Below, in pieces: positions 19,666 through 29,194 of a DNA stretch of 64,000 bases. Position 1 is the first letter of the stretch; every line of letters begins with the position of its first letter. The notes under the pieces were generated by a model. That model did no database searches. It saw nothing but the letters and a program-made list of their open reading frames with translations, and was not told the DNA's origin. Position numbers and translations under genes: made by a program. The DNA comes from Leishmania donovani (taxonomy: Eukaryota > Euglenozoa > Kinetoplastea > Trypanosomatida > Trypanosomatidae). Location of the stretch: assembly GCF_000227135.1 (NCBI RefSeq), contig NC_018259.1, positions 1,320,619-1,384,618 on the forward strand, given 5' to 3'.

Positions 19666-21096
19666 ATGTTCCGCAGGAACATAGCGCACCTGGCGTCCTA
19701 CGACGTGACGGTGATCGGCGGTGGCCCTGGCGGGTACGTGGCAGCCATCAAGGCCGCCCAGCTCGGCCTCAAGACCGCCTGCATCGAGAAGCGCGGTGCT
19801 CTTGGCGGCACCTGCCTGAATGTCGGCTGCATCCCGTCAAAGGCGCTGCTGCACGCGACGCACCTGTACCACGACGCCCACGCCAACTTTGCCCAGTATG
19901 GCCTGCGCGGCGGGGAGAACGTGACGATGGATGTGTCTGCGATGCAGGCGCAGAAGGCGAAGGGGGTGAAGGCGCTGACGGGCGGCGTCGAGTACCTCTT
20001 CAAGAAGAACAAGGTCACGTACTACAAGGGCGAGGGCAGCTTCGTGAACCCCAACACGATCAAGGTGAAAGGTCTCGACGGCAAGGACGAGACGCTCGAG
20101 TCGAAGAAGACGATTGTGGCCACTGGGAGCGAGCCGACGGAGCTGCCGTTCCTGCCCTTCGACGAGAAGGTTGTGATGTCCTCCACCGGCGCCCTCGACC
20201 TTGACCACGTGCCCAAGAAGATGATCGTGGTTGGCGGCGGCGTGATTGGGCTGGAGCTTGGTAGCGTGTGGGCCCGCCTCGGTGCTGAGGTGACCGTCGT
20301 GGAGTTTGCCTCTCGCTGCGCCGCCAACACCGACGCCGACGTGTCCAAGGCGCTCACGGATGCGCTGGTGAAGCACGAAAAGATAAAAATTATGACCAAC
20401 ACAAAGGTCGTTAGCGGGACGAACAACGGTAGCAGCGTGACGATCGAGGTGGAGGACAAGGATGGAAAGCATCAGACGCTCGAGGCGGACGCGCTGCTAT
20501 GCTCCGTGGGCCGCCGCCCGCACACGACTGGGCTGAACGCCGAGGCCATCAACCTCCAGATGGAGCGCGGCTTTATCTGCATCAACGACCACTTCGAGAC
20601 GAACGTGCCAAACGTATACGCGATCGGCGATGTCGTGAACAAGGGCCCAATGCTAGCGCACAAGGCCGAGGAGGAAGGCGTCGCGTGCGCGGAGATGCTG
20701 GCTGGCAAGCCCGGGCACGTGAACTACAACGTCATCCCCGGCGTCATCTACACCAACCCTGAGGTCGCGCAGGTGGGCGAGACGGAAGAGCAGGTGAAGA
20801 AGAGGGGCATCGACTACAAGGTTGGCAAGTTCCCCTTCAGCGCCAACTCGCGCGCCAAGGCTGTCGGCACCGAGGATGGCTTCGTGAAGGTGGTGACGGA
20901 CAAGAAGACGGACCGAATCCTTGGCGTTCAGATTGTGTGCACGGCTGCTGGCGAGATGATCGCGGAGCCGACGCTGGCGATGGAGTACGGCGCGAGCTCC
21001 GAGGACTTGGGCCGCACCTGCCACGCTCACCCAACAATGTCCGAGGCGGTGAAGGAGGCGTGCATGGCGTGTTTTGCGCAGACGATCAACTTCTAA
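19666..21096 (+). CDS. LPD: Dihydrolipoamide dehydrogenase (E3), mitochondrial
   Basis: This FAD enzyme reoxidises dihydrolipoamide with NAD+ in the pyruvate, 2-oxoglutarate and branched-chain dehydrogenase complexes and in the glycine cleavage system. The 476 residues match the family. Visible are the FAD-binding GGGPGG near the N-terminus, the redox disulfide motif CLNVGC with C50 and C55, a second nucleotide-binding GGGVIG for NAD, the FAD motif YAIGDV, and the C-terminal catalytic pair H455 and E460 in a HPTMSE context. All key residues are present. The segment before the FAD domain is only about a dozen residues (MFRRNIAHLAS), like the very short mitochondrial presequence known for trypanosome E3. 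The ATG at 19666 is therefore the right start. Confidence 0.97.
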   Translation: MFRRNIAHLASYDVTVIGGGPGGYVAAIKAAQLGLKTACIEKRGALGGTCLNVGCIPSKALLHATHLYHDAHANFAQYGLRGGENVTMDVSAMQAQKAKGVKALTGGVEYLFKKNKVTYYKGEGSFVNPNTIKVKGLDGKDETLESKKTIVATGSEPTELPFLPFDEKVVMSSTGALDLDHVPKKMIVVGGGVIGLELGSVWARLGAEVTVVEFASRCAANTDADVSKALTDALVKHEKIKIMTNTKVVSGTNNGSSVTIEVEDKDGKHQTLEADALLCSVGRRPHTTGLNAEAINLQMERGFICINDHFETNVPNVYAIGDVVNKGPMLAHKAEEEGVACAEMLAGKPGHVNYNVIPGVIYTNPEVAQVGETEEQVKKRGIDYKVGKFPFSANSRAKAVGTEDGFVKVVTDKKTDRILGVQIVCTAAGEMIAEPTLAMEYGASSEDLGRTCHAHPTMSEAVKEACMACFAQTINF

Positions 21097-22789
21097 GCGG
21101 GTAGGAAATGTGTGCGCTTGCGCGAGTGAGGGAGGCAGAGGTGCAGGGCGGCGCTGGCGGATGTGAGCACGCAGACTTGCACGTACAAACACACGCCGTT
21201 GAGCTCCTTTCGCGCCGTCGACTTTGCCTTCCACCACGACCACCTACCAACTCTATCGCTCTCCAAAGAGCACACATAAACACACTCACATGCGTAGCGG
21301 TGTGTGCCGAGGTGGGGTGGTGGCGAAAGAGGGCGCTTCACACAGACAACTTCTTCCAGGGATATGCACCTCGTAGGGCACTGAGCCAGCGGTACAAACT
21401 CGACACCTTGTTGTCGCTTGGAGAGGGTCGGAGTGCGATGGCCCCCAGGGAGTGGGCGAGCGCCGTCGCCCTCTGTCTGCCGTGTGTCTCTGAGCCCCCG
21501 CCCTCCCTTACCACCAAAAGTTTTGGCTTCCTCCCGGGGGTTTTCCTTTGTTTGACTTCCTTTACGTTTTCCGTCTGATTTTTTTATATTGCTCCTTTTT
21601 TTTTTCGTGTGGGCTCGTGTGTGTGCGTGTGTGATGTATGTGGATGTGTGCCGCCGCCTCATGTGTGTGCACGCACGTTGGCGAGCAAGTCTTCGCTCAC
21701 CAAGAACAGGGAGGGGATACATCCAATCAACCCGAGTACGAAGAGGTACCCTACCAATGAAGATAGCCGGGTGGGGAGAGACGAAGCCGCTAGAGAAATA
21801 GTTGAGGCGATGTGGGAGCAGAGCGCAACGCACTCTGCCTGTCTCCCTTGATCCCGGTTCTCTGGATGCTATGCGCGTCCGCCCCCCCCCCCTCTTGCAC
21901 AGTCACTCTCTCACTCTCCGCTGCCTTTTGTGGTATTTGGCCGTTTGGCCCTCTTTTGTGTCTGTCTGTTGCGTAGTAGTCTGGGTGCTGCAACGTCGAG
22001 ATGCGTGTGTATGCATGCACGCCTCTCTTTCTGTCTGCGTGGCGTTTAAGATAGAGGTAGAGGGGGTAGGTGAAACGGGACGATGACAGAGAGGCAGAGA
22101 GCGTGAAGAGGAGAGAGGGATGCTGGCCCGAGGTAGCGAGTGTTGGTAGGTATATCTGAACGAGTGGGTGCGCGATGTGGAGAGTGTAATGCGACGCAAC
22201 TTTAGTGTTTTATCGCAAACATGAATGCGAAGGGAGAGGGAGAGCGGGGTGCGGTGCTCAACCACTGCCACCTCGATCAGCCTTTCTTCGCTTTATGGTG
22301 GGGATGGCTTTGGCACACGAGAGAGCAGTAAAACGAAGGAGAGGGGTGCCGAGAAGGTGTCGGACGTTTTAGATCTTAAGCATGACCGAAAAGGGTACAG
22401 CGGTTGTCATAGTCGCCCGCGTGGCTCTTTAGTGGATGTCCCAGCGTGTGTGCGAGTTTGCGCGTAGGGAGCGGGATCTTCTCTCTGCTCTCGTCGTGTG
22501 CTGTGCACAGCAAGAAACACTGCTCTGGCGCACGCACTCGCACGCATGGCGCTTGGCCCCCCCCCCCCCCATGCTCTCCACTCCGCCGTCGATCCTTGCC
22601 CCATTCACACCTGAAACACAATCTCGACGCACCAGCCCCTCGCCCTCTCTCTGCTTGCCCTTCCACCGAACGGACGTCATGCCAACAGGCGTCATGGTAG
22701 CTACAGTTTTGAAGCATCACTATCTAAAAGCAAGGAGAGCATAACAGAAAGCAAAAAAAAAGGAGTGCGCAGTTATGTGTGCTTCCGTG

Positions 22790-23010
22790 CCACGGCGCTC
22801 TTGGATGAGGTAGGGCAGTGCCACCTCAGCCCTGCGTGGGAGCGGCTGTATAAAACGACTTGTACTCCATCCCGAGTCGACGGATCGACCACGTGCGCAC
22901 ATGCGACTCTCCCCCCCCTGTGGTTGATCAGTTGCCCGTGTGGAGGGGAGGCAGCGCTGAGGCGTGGTCTCTGCAGATTCCTGGAGAGCCTGCCCCCACT
23001 CTCCCCATCC
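22790..23010. repeat. GC-rich intergenic island, possible degenerate retroposon fragment
   Basis: This roughly 220-base segment has balanced, non-pyrimidine-run composition within pyrimidine-rich DNA. It may be a SIDER-type relic or simply conserved 3' UTR sequence. No terminal repeat or retroposon signature was identified by eye. Confidence 0.2.
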
Positions 23011-24000
23011 ACACACCCGCGGGAGATGAGCAATAAGCGCAACAGCCACCATGCACATGACCATTGTGATACGCACTCTTCCACTTTCCTTCATCGAAAC
23101 CTCAACCGATCGCCATACACACTCTCGACGCATCTCTACTCCCCTCCCTCCACGCACGACGCTCTCGTACCTACGCGCATATATCTCTTCACTTCACTGA
23201 GCTGCCCCTTCCACCCTCTTTCTTATCCTTCCTCATCCGATTCACAGATTGCTACGAGGCAGCACGGAAGTAAAGCACGCACCTCCTTCTCGCGCCAAAG
23301 TCTCACACCGTGATACTCTTGCCTTTCGCAGCTACTCGAACACTGCAAGCAGGGAGCGTGAGGTAAGAAGGCAACGAACGAAGTAAAGAGAAACTCGGCA
23401 ACACTACCGCACACAGACGCACCCACGTACACACTCTCGCAAGCTTCAAGGCCGAGCGCGAGCGCGCACACAGACCAAGTAGGAGACACGTGTGCACAGA
23501 GAGGGAGCTGGCGGCCGCCTCTTGCTTTTTTCGCGTTCTTTTGTCGGTTCCCTGCCGCCTTGTCTAATCGTGTGAAGTTGTCGGGAGTCCTTTGCTCACG
23601 TGTGCGTCTGTCAGCGACTGCCTCCTACCCTGCCCTGCCTTGTCGCTTCCTCTCGCGCGCTCCGGTCGACGACCCCGCCTCGCATAAGCTTGTTTTCTTT
23701 TCCGGTGTGTTACGTCGTCTCTGTGACTGTGCGAGCGATTAGGCGCGTATCTGCTTCTGTCGTGTGTGTCTGTGCATAAAGCTGGCCACCCCCTCCTTCA
23801 CTGCCTCTCCGTCACGCATACACACACGCGTGGAAGTCCCGCGAACAACAGCGTTGCTCGCTGGCTCGGTTCTCTCTCTTCGCTTCTTCGTCTGCCCTGT
23901 TGACAGCTTAGATTCACACCCCTCTCCTCTCTTCATCACCTTTTAGATCCTTCATCACCATCTCCCCTCCCCCCTCTCCTTCTCCTCAAACCCTCTCTGT

Positions 24001-24022
24001 ACATACGTGTATACACGTATGT
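24001..24022. repeat. 22-bp perfect palindrome upstream of the cyclin gene
   Basis: The half-site acatacgtgta is followed directly by its exact reverse complement, with no mismatch and no loop. It sits about 400 bases upstream of the candidate cyclin trans-splice site. Confidence 0.9.
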
Positions 24023-24380
24023 GTTGGAGCTCGCCGTTTCGGTTCATCTTCCCTCTTCTCTTTGTTGTTTGCTTCGTATTGTCTCTTGCCGTTTTCCGTT
24101 TTCCTTTTTTTCGTTTGGTACTTTACACACCGCACGTTAGATCCCTCTTCTCTCTCTCCTGTGCACGTCGTCACCCTTCGCATTCTCCAGTACGCACGCG
24201 CCGACAGGCTTCGCTTTTTTTCTTCATTTTGTGCACGTGTGTGTGTGTGTGCAGATTTCCAAGTAGAAGATCCCGTGGAGAGGGTGCACATAGGAGCCGC
24301 ACGCTTGATTAGGGGAGTCCAAAAGAGGTGCTCGAGTTATCTGTCTGAGGTTTCATGACCGTAGTTGCCTTCCCCTTATC

Positions 24381-24421
24381 CCACCCACTTCCTCTTCCTC
24401 TTCACTGTTCATTCGTGCCAG
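24381..24421 (+). promoter_or_regulatory. Candidate spliced-leader acceptor for the cyclin gene
   Basis: A C/T-rich tract (about 24381-24410) is followed by an AG at 24420-24421, giving a 5' UTR of about 185 nt before the ATG at 24606. Confidence 0.45.
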
Positions 24422-24605
24422 ATACAGTACTTGATACACGCGCGGCGTGACATAGACAGAGAGACGGCAGCCCCTCTTCGCCCGACGCCTCACGCCACGA
24501 CACCAGTTCTTGTATCCCTGCTTTGCCTGTGCTGACAGTCAACGCGTTTTCGTTTCGCCATTTGTTCTCTTGTCTGCTGCTGTGCGTGAGCGCGTGCGAG
24601 ACAGC

Positions 24606-25904
24606 ATGGCCGCCCTTCGTGAGGTGTCGAACCTCGCCAGCAACCTCGGCGCCGACATCAAGCAGCGTCAACAGAACTGCCGCGTTGACCCCAACAACAA
24701 TGGCTTCTCCGGCGCCTCATTTCTTAATCAAGACAGCCTCCACCGAGGTTCACAGCAGGAGCAGCAACTTTCTCAGCGCTTGACGGCAGCAAGCAGCTTC
24801 TCTGCGGTGACGTCGCACTCCATGCACAGTTTGGTGGTGCGAAGGGGCGACAGCGAGTCTCACATCCACGCCCGACGCACAAACGTGATTGTGCCTCAGC
24901 GAACCAGTCGCGCCCTATCCGGCTCATGCGCAGACGCCCGTCATGCACAGGAGCCGACGTACTGCACGGATTTGATTGGCGACATCACCGACATGTTCGT
25001 GGAACGAGAGCGGCAGGCGGTGGCGCGCTTCAACGAAGGAAACGCGAGCAATGAGCCAACGAACACGAGTACCCTGTACGCCTACTACGCGTCCCCGCGG
25101 TACCTGCAGCACCAGCCCGAAATCAACGAGAAAATGCGTATGATCCTCGTAGATTGGCTGATCGATGTGCACCTCAAGTTCAAGCTGCACGCAGAGACCA
25201 TGTATCTTGCCGTCAACCTTATCGACCGCTATCTTTCCTGCGCCAACAACAAGGTAGACCGAGCCACGTTCGTACCACGCGCGCAGCTGCAGCTTGTCGG
25301 CGTCTGCGCCATGCTTCTGGCGGCCAAGTACGAGGAGATCTGGCCACCAGAGGTGAAGGAGTGCGTGCACATCAGCGCCAACACATACACTCGCGAGGAG
25401 ATTATCCAGATGGAGCGCGCCATCTGCACCGCGCTGTCGTTCCGGCTGACTGTTCCGACGCCCTTCCCGTTCGCCTCGCGCGCGTGGACGGTGCTGGAGG
25501 GAGACGACTTCCTCGGCATTGGCACGGACGAGGAGCAGCGTCGCCAGTACTTCGCGATTGTGCGCCACGCCACAAGCTTCTTTATGGAGCATGCGCTACT
25601 GGACTACAAGTGTCTTCAGTTCACCCCGTCGCAGATTGCCCATGCGTCGGTGTTTCTGGCGTTGCTGATGCTGCGCACAAAGCTGGAGCTGCCCAAGACG
25701 CCCACCTTCCCTGTGTGGACGGATGCCCTGCGGTACTACACCAAGTCGGAGGTGCAAGAGTTCCGCGACTGCGCGGAGGTCATCCTAGATTATGTGAACT
25801 ACGTTCCCACGACCAAGTATCAGGCGGTGCGCCGCAAGTACAACAGCAGCCGCTACATGGAAATCTCCAAAATGCTGATGCCTAACGAGCTGCCGACACT
25901 GTGA
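24606..25904 (+). CDS. CYC6: Mitotic B-type cyclin (CYC6-like)
   Basis: This is a regulatory subunit for a cdc2-related kinase (CRK3 in trypanosomatids) driving entry into mitosis. The 432-residue product has a Ser/Gln/Arg-rich N-terminal region of about 150 residues and then a full cyclin fold. The box opens with MRMILVDWLIDVH (177-189), continues through the AAKYEEIWPPEV segment that is nearly diagnostic of B-type cyclins, and is followed by a C-terminal cyclin domain. The ATG at 24606 is chosen because the frame upstream contains no earlier ATG, although it stays open back to about 24510. No canonical RxxL destruction box or KEN box is visible before the cyclin box. The CYC6 name rests on length and resemblance to the trypanosomatid mitotic cyclin. 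Confidence 0.9.
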   Translation: MAALREVSNLASNLGADIKQRQQNCRVDPNNNGFSGASFLNQDSLHRGSQQEQQLSQRLTAASSFSAVTSHSMHSLVVRRGDSESHIHARRTNVIVPQRTSRALSGSCADARHAQEPTYCTDLIGDITDMFVERERQAVARFNEGNASNEPTNTSTLYAYYASPRYLQHQPEINEKMRMILVDWLIDVHLKFKLHAETMYLAVNLIDRYLSCANNKVDRATFVPRAQLQLVGVCAMLLAAKYEEIWPPEVKECVHISANTYTREEIIQMERAICTALSFRLTVPTPFPFASRAWTVLEGDDFLGIGTDEEQRRQYFAIVRHATSFFMEHALLDYKCLQFTPSQIAHASVFLALLMLRTKLELPKTPTFPVWTDALRYYTKSEVQEFRDCAEVILDYVNYVPTTKYQAVRRKYNSSRYMEISKMLMPNELPTL

Positions 25905-26028
25905 GGAAGCGGAGGCAGCACGGCTGAGGCGCATTGACGCGGGCTTGGCGGCCTCGCTGTGTCTGTGCGTGCACGGAAGTGAATGCTGTACGCATGTTCT
26001 TTTCACCCCTGACCCCCTTTGTTCGTTG

Positions 26029-26048
26029 GTGTGTGTGTGTGTGTGTGT
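26029..26048 (+). repeat. (GT)10 microsatellite
   Basis: An uninterrupted dinucleotide repeat in the probable cyclin 3' UTR, about 125 bases after the stop codon. Confidence 0.9.
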
Positions 26049-27864
26049 CGGTGGGCAGCAATACGAAGGCCGCTGCGGTTAGATTATGTTAGATCCTCGC
26101 CTTTCCTGTAGCGATGTTCTCCTTTTAAAATCTTTTTTTTTGTGTGTGGGCGCGCATGCACTCTTTCGGACGCCAGCAAGATACCCCTCACATCCATCAG
26201 CGAGCAACGGTGTGTACGTTGTCGGGGCGTTGCTTTGCGTGTGTGCTTGTCTGCTCAGACTTTTTTTTTTCGGGTGCAGTGCCCCGTAGGGCCCTCCCCC
26301 TCCTCCCTCCGTTCTCGGTGCTTGCCCCGAGCTTTTTTCTCTGTCGTGGCTGATGTCTTCGGCTCTTCTCCCTCTTTTGATTTCTATGTCCTTGGCACGT
26401 AACACAGGGCTGCGCAGAACACGCGGACACACCTCAGATGGAAACGCGCTTGCACAAGTGCGTTCCCGGCGACGAAAACCAGACGCATGCCACACAAACA
26501 ACGTACCTTACCCTCCCTTCCTCCCCCTCGTCAGCCACATGTATATTGTGAGCGTTTTGTGTCTCTCTCTCGCTCGTATTACGGCTCTTTGTATCATGGG
26601 CCGCTGTCTCTGTGGCCGATGCGCGCACCAACACGCCGCACCCACTCACGTGGGCTCGTCGCCTTTTTCTTTCGCTTTCTTTGTCTACCTTTGTTTCTCC
26701 CCACCTTCCTGTTGCGGTCTGTCGATGACCAGCGATGATGTGAGCGTGCATGCCCCTTCCGCGTTGCTCGTGAATGCCCATGCGCCGAAAAGACCAGACC
26801 GACCCACAAACACACACACACACACACGGAGTGCCATACATACAGATGCCAGCGATCGCAGCGGGTTGCTCCTCTCCATGTATGTGCTTGAGATGTGTCC
26901 GCGTGCGAGCTGCACCCACGCCCCTGTGTGCGTGCCGGTGTGTGAGGGAGAACGGCCTTCAACAACCTTTTTTTTTGTTTTGTACTCGATGGCTCGTAGC
27001 TCAGAAACCGCCGTGTCTTCCTCGAAGAAAAAAGAAAGCAACGCGCTGCAAATCAACGCAGCGAGAGCCCATGAGGTACGTCCGTTACGACGCCAGATGC
27101 TCCAGCGGTGCGAGGGCGCGTGCGTCGGTGCGCGATGGCGGGGAGATGCTGTGCCGGTGCAGCGCTGCACTCAGCACGTTTCTTCTTTCTGTGCGTGCTC
27201 TGCGTCTCCCGCTCTACGGTGGCGGTTGCTGGGAGGGAAGCTTCTCTTGTTCTCTCGCTGGCCACTGAGGATCGCTTGAAGCACCCGAGGGGACTGTGAA
27301 GTGCCGTTTGTTTCTCCCTCACTTGTGAAGAGACGGAGAGAGGGGCGCCGGCGCGTCTGGCATGCAGCTCAAGTGTGTGCACGCTCCTTCTCTCGCTTCG
27401 TGTCGACTCCTCTCCCTTTCGGCGCATGCAGATGTGCGTCGAAGCGTGTTGCCTGGGCGCCGCTCCGCTCATGCCCATCCGGGCTCATGTGCGCCATCAC
27501 TATCCCCCTTTTTCTCCTTTTCCTTTCCGTTTCCTTTGGGACACCTCTACACGCACTGTTTCTGTCTGGCGTGCTCTCGCACTCCACTGCACTGCCACCC
27601 CTCTCTCTTGTGCTCTTCTCTTCTGGCGCTCTCGCCCCCTTTCTCGTTCTCCTGCTGCGGTCACAACGCACCGAACACGAAAAACAAAGGGGACAACAGA
27701 AGGGAGAGGAAGCCATCGACACAGCCGAGGCATCAGCGCCTTTTGATACTTTCGCACTGTTCGGCGGTGGTGCGTATCGACTTTTCTCTCACTCTACTCA
27801 CGTACACACGCACCGACATTCACCGGCGCGTCCAGCGGTTCTGCAGGATTGTACCTCTCTTCAG

Positions 27865-27908
27865 CTCTGCCTCCCTCCCTATCTCTCTCTCTCTCGCGCG
27901 CGCTCCAG
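27865..27908 (+). promoter_or_regulatory. Candidate spliced-leader acceptor for the 114-residue protein gene
   Basis: A C/T-rich tract with a CT repeat (about 27868-27895) is followed by AGs at 27907-27908 and just beyond, giving a 5' UTR of about 50 nt before the ATG at 27959. Confidence 0.45.
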
Positions 27909-27958
27909 CAGTGGAGCGTATTCTGCATTGGCATAGGCAGGGAAAACAAAGAGAAAAC

Positions 27959-28303
27959 ATGGGGTTTCGCATGCTGCAAGACTTTATGCGCGTGCAGCGC
28001 TGGGAGCGCTCGATCAGGAGGCGCGAGGATCACTCAGATGGAATTGTTGTACGCGGCATTCGTATGATCCCGTGGTCTGGGGTGGCCATGTTCTTCTTCA
28101 TTATGGTTTTCTTCGGTTTCGACCTCGGTGCCGGCATCAAGCAGACAGCGCGGCAGATCAAGGAAAAGAAGAAGGATGCGCAGACGACGCTGGAGGTGCA
28201 GAAGATCCAGGCGCGGCAGTGGTCGGTGGAGCAGGTGAAGAACTTTAGGGAGGGTGAGATGCCGCAGCCTTCGTGGGAGAAGGGCGGTCCACGAGCGAGG
28301 TGA
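27959..28303 (+). CDS. Small single-pass membrane protein, 114 residues, possibly COX16-like
   Basis: The product has a basic N-terminal region (Arg-rich, 11-36), one hydrophobic segment (about 37-57), a Lys/Gln-rich probable helix (58-97) and a short tail containing MPQPSWEK. This layout resembles COX16, an inner-membrane assembly factor of cytochrome c oxidase: one N-terminal membrane helix opening with a GVxM-type start, then a charged helix and a C-terminal P-x-P/W-E motif. The resemblance is weak and by eye only, so the function is a hypothesis. The same frame stays open well upstream to about 27362, but that part is low-complexity and lies before the pyrimidine tract, so the ATG at 27959 is preferred. 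Confidence 0.75.
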   Translation: MGFRMLQDFMRVQRWERSIRRREDHSDGIVVRGIRMIPWSGVAMFFFIMVFFGFDLGAGIKQTARQIKEKKKDAQTTLEVQKIQARQWSVEQVKNFREGEMPQPSWEKGGPRAR

Positions 28304-29194
28304 CGTGGAAGAGGCGGCGTGGCGGCGGAGGCTAAATAGAAGGGCAGATGAGGTGCACTGTGTGCGGCTCACGTTGTCGGCGCTGCCTGCCCCCCTTCTT
28401 CTTCCCCGGCAAAGTGGTATTCTTTCCGTAGTGTGCTGCCATTGCGCTCCTCCTGCTCGGTCTGCCACACCCTCGTCTTTCCTTTCCCGCCTGCAGGGCG
28501 ACAGTGGGGGGGGGGTGGACCGGAGACGGAGAAGAGGGGGGCGATTCAGCCACGCAGCATCCCGCCCTAAACAAGGCGCGACAAACTCCGTGTAGGCACT
28601 CTTTGGACACACGCGCACGCTCACAAGTCTATCCCTGACTGAGCACTCGCACACACGCACACACACACACACACACTCGGACAAAGACCCACATAGGCCC
28701 AACGGCGTGCTGGTGGTGACAGTAGCATGCTTCGGTGTCGAGTGCTTTTCATTGCTGTTTGGATGCACGGTGTTGCGGCTGCTGCCTGTCTCTCTCAGCA
28801 CTTTACAGAGGGAAGCTCTTGTTCGTTTCCATTGCTGATATATTGAGCTACCTCGGCCGTGTGCAGCGCAGAGGCGCCTTAGCGTCCCCTCTCCGCCTTT
28901 CCGAAGCACACAATGCACCGCGGTGCCAGACGCAGGCGCTCATCGTGGTAGTGCGATGAGGCTTTTACTGTCTTGTTGTCTGTTTCTTTTTCTTCATGTT
29001 GCTGCTGCCCCTCTTCCCCCTCTTGTGCTCTTCGCGTTGTGCTCGCATCTTCTTTTCTCGAGGACTGCGTCGTCTGCCTCGTTGCGCGCCACGCCCTCGT
29101 GTACAAGTCCTTATCCTTCCTTGGTGTTCACCGCCCCATTCGCTGGAGCGCAGCTGCGTCAGCAGCGCCACGGTTTCCCATCCCCTCGCCAGAC
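28304..29194. other. Intergenic region between the 114- and 1111-residue protein genes
   Basis: No gene is seen. It contains one AATAGAAG octamer (28335-28342), a G-run-rich patch (28505-28540) and an interrupted CA repeat (28651-28676). T/C-rich sequence with possible splice acceptors lies from about 28960 to 29060. Confidence 0.6.
28651..28676 (+). repeat. CA microsatellite
   Basis: An AC dinucleotide repeat of about 26 bases with one G interruption. Confidence 0.85.

Larger units (their letters stand above)
21097..24605. other. 3.5 kb intergenic region between LPD and cyclin genes
   Basis: No gene is seen. Features are a T-rich patch at about 21580-21606, poly-C runs (21884-21893; C14 at 22557-22570), a GC-richer island at about 22790-23010, long C/T-rich stretches from 23080 to 24200, and a 22-base perfect palindrome at 24001-24022. 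Open frames here are short and low-complexity. Confidence 0.6.
25905..27958. other. Intergenic region between the cyclin and 114-residue protein genes
   Basis: No gene is supported. A (GT)10 repeat lies at 26029-26048, T runs near 26128 and 26261, and a CA run near 26810-26826. A 308-codon frame at 26353-27279 has a repetitive Cys/His/Arg-rich translation and is judged non-coding. Confidence 0.6.

Noticed and set aside
19314..20204. 296-codon + strand frame overlapping the LPD start
   Set aside because: Its second half lies in the wrong frame inside a certain LPD gene, and its first half is pyrimidine-rich leader.
24451..24460. CATAGACA near the cyclin splice site as a cycling octamer
   Set aside because: It mismatches the (C/A)ATAGAA(G/A) consensus at the seventh base.
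26353..27279. 308-codon + strand frame after the cyclin gene
   Set aside because: It has a repetitive His/Cys/Arg/Ser translation with microsatellite-derived runs and no domain.
28973..29194. 74-codon upstream extension of the 1111-residue protein
   Set aside because: It begins at TTG with no ATG, and the Cys/Ser-rich translation looks like pyrimidine-rich UTR.
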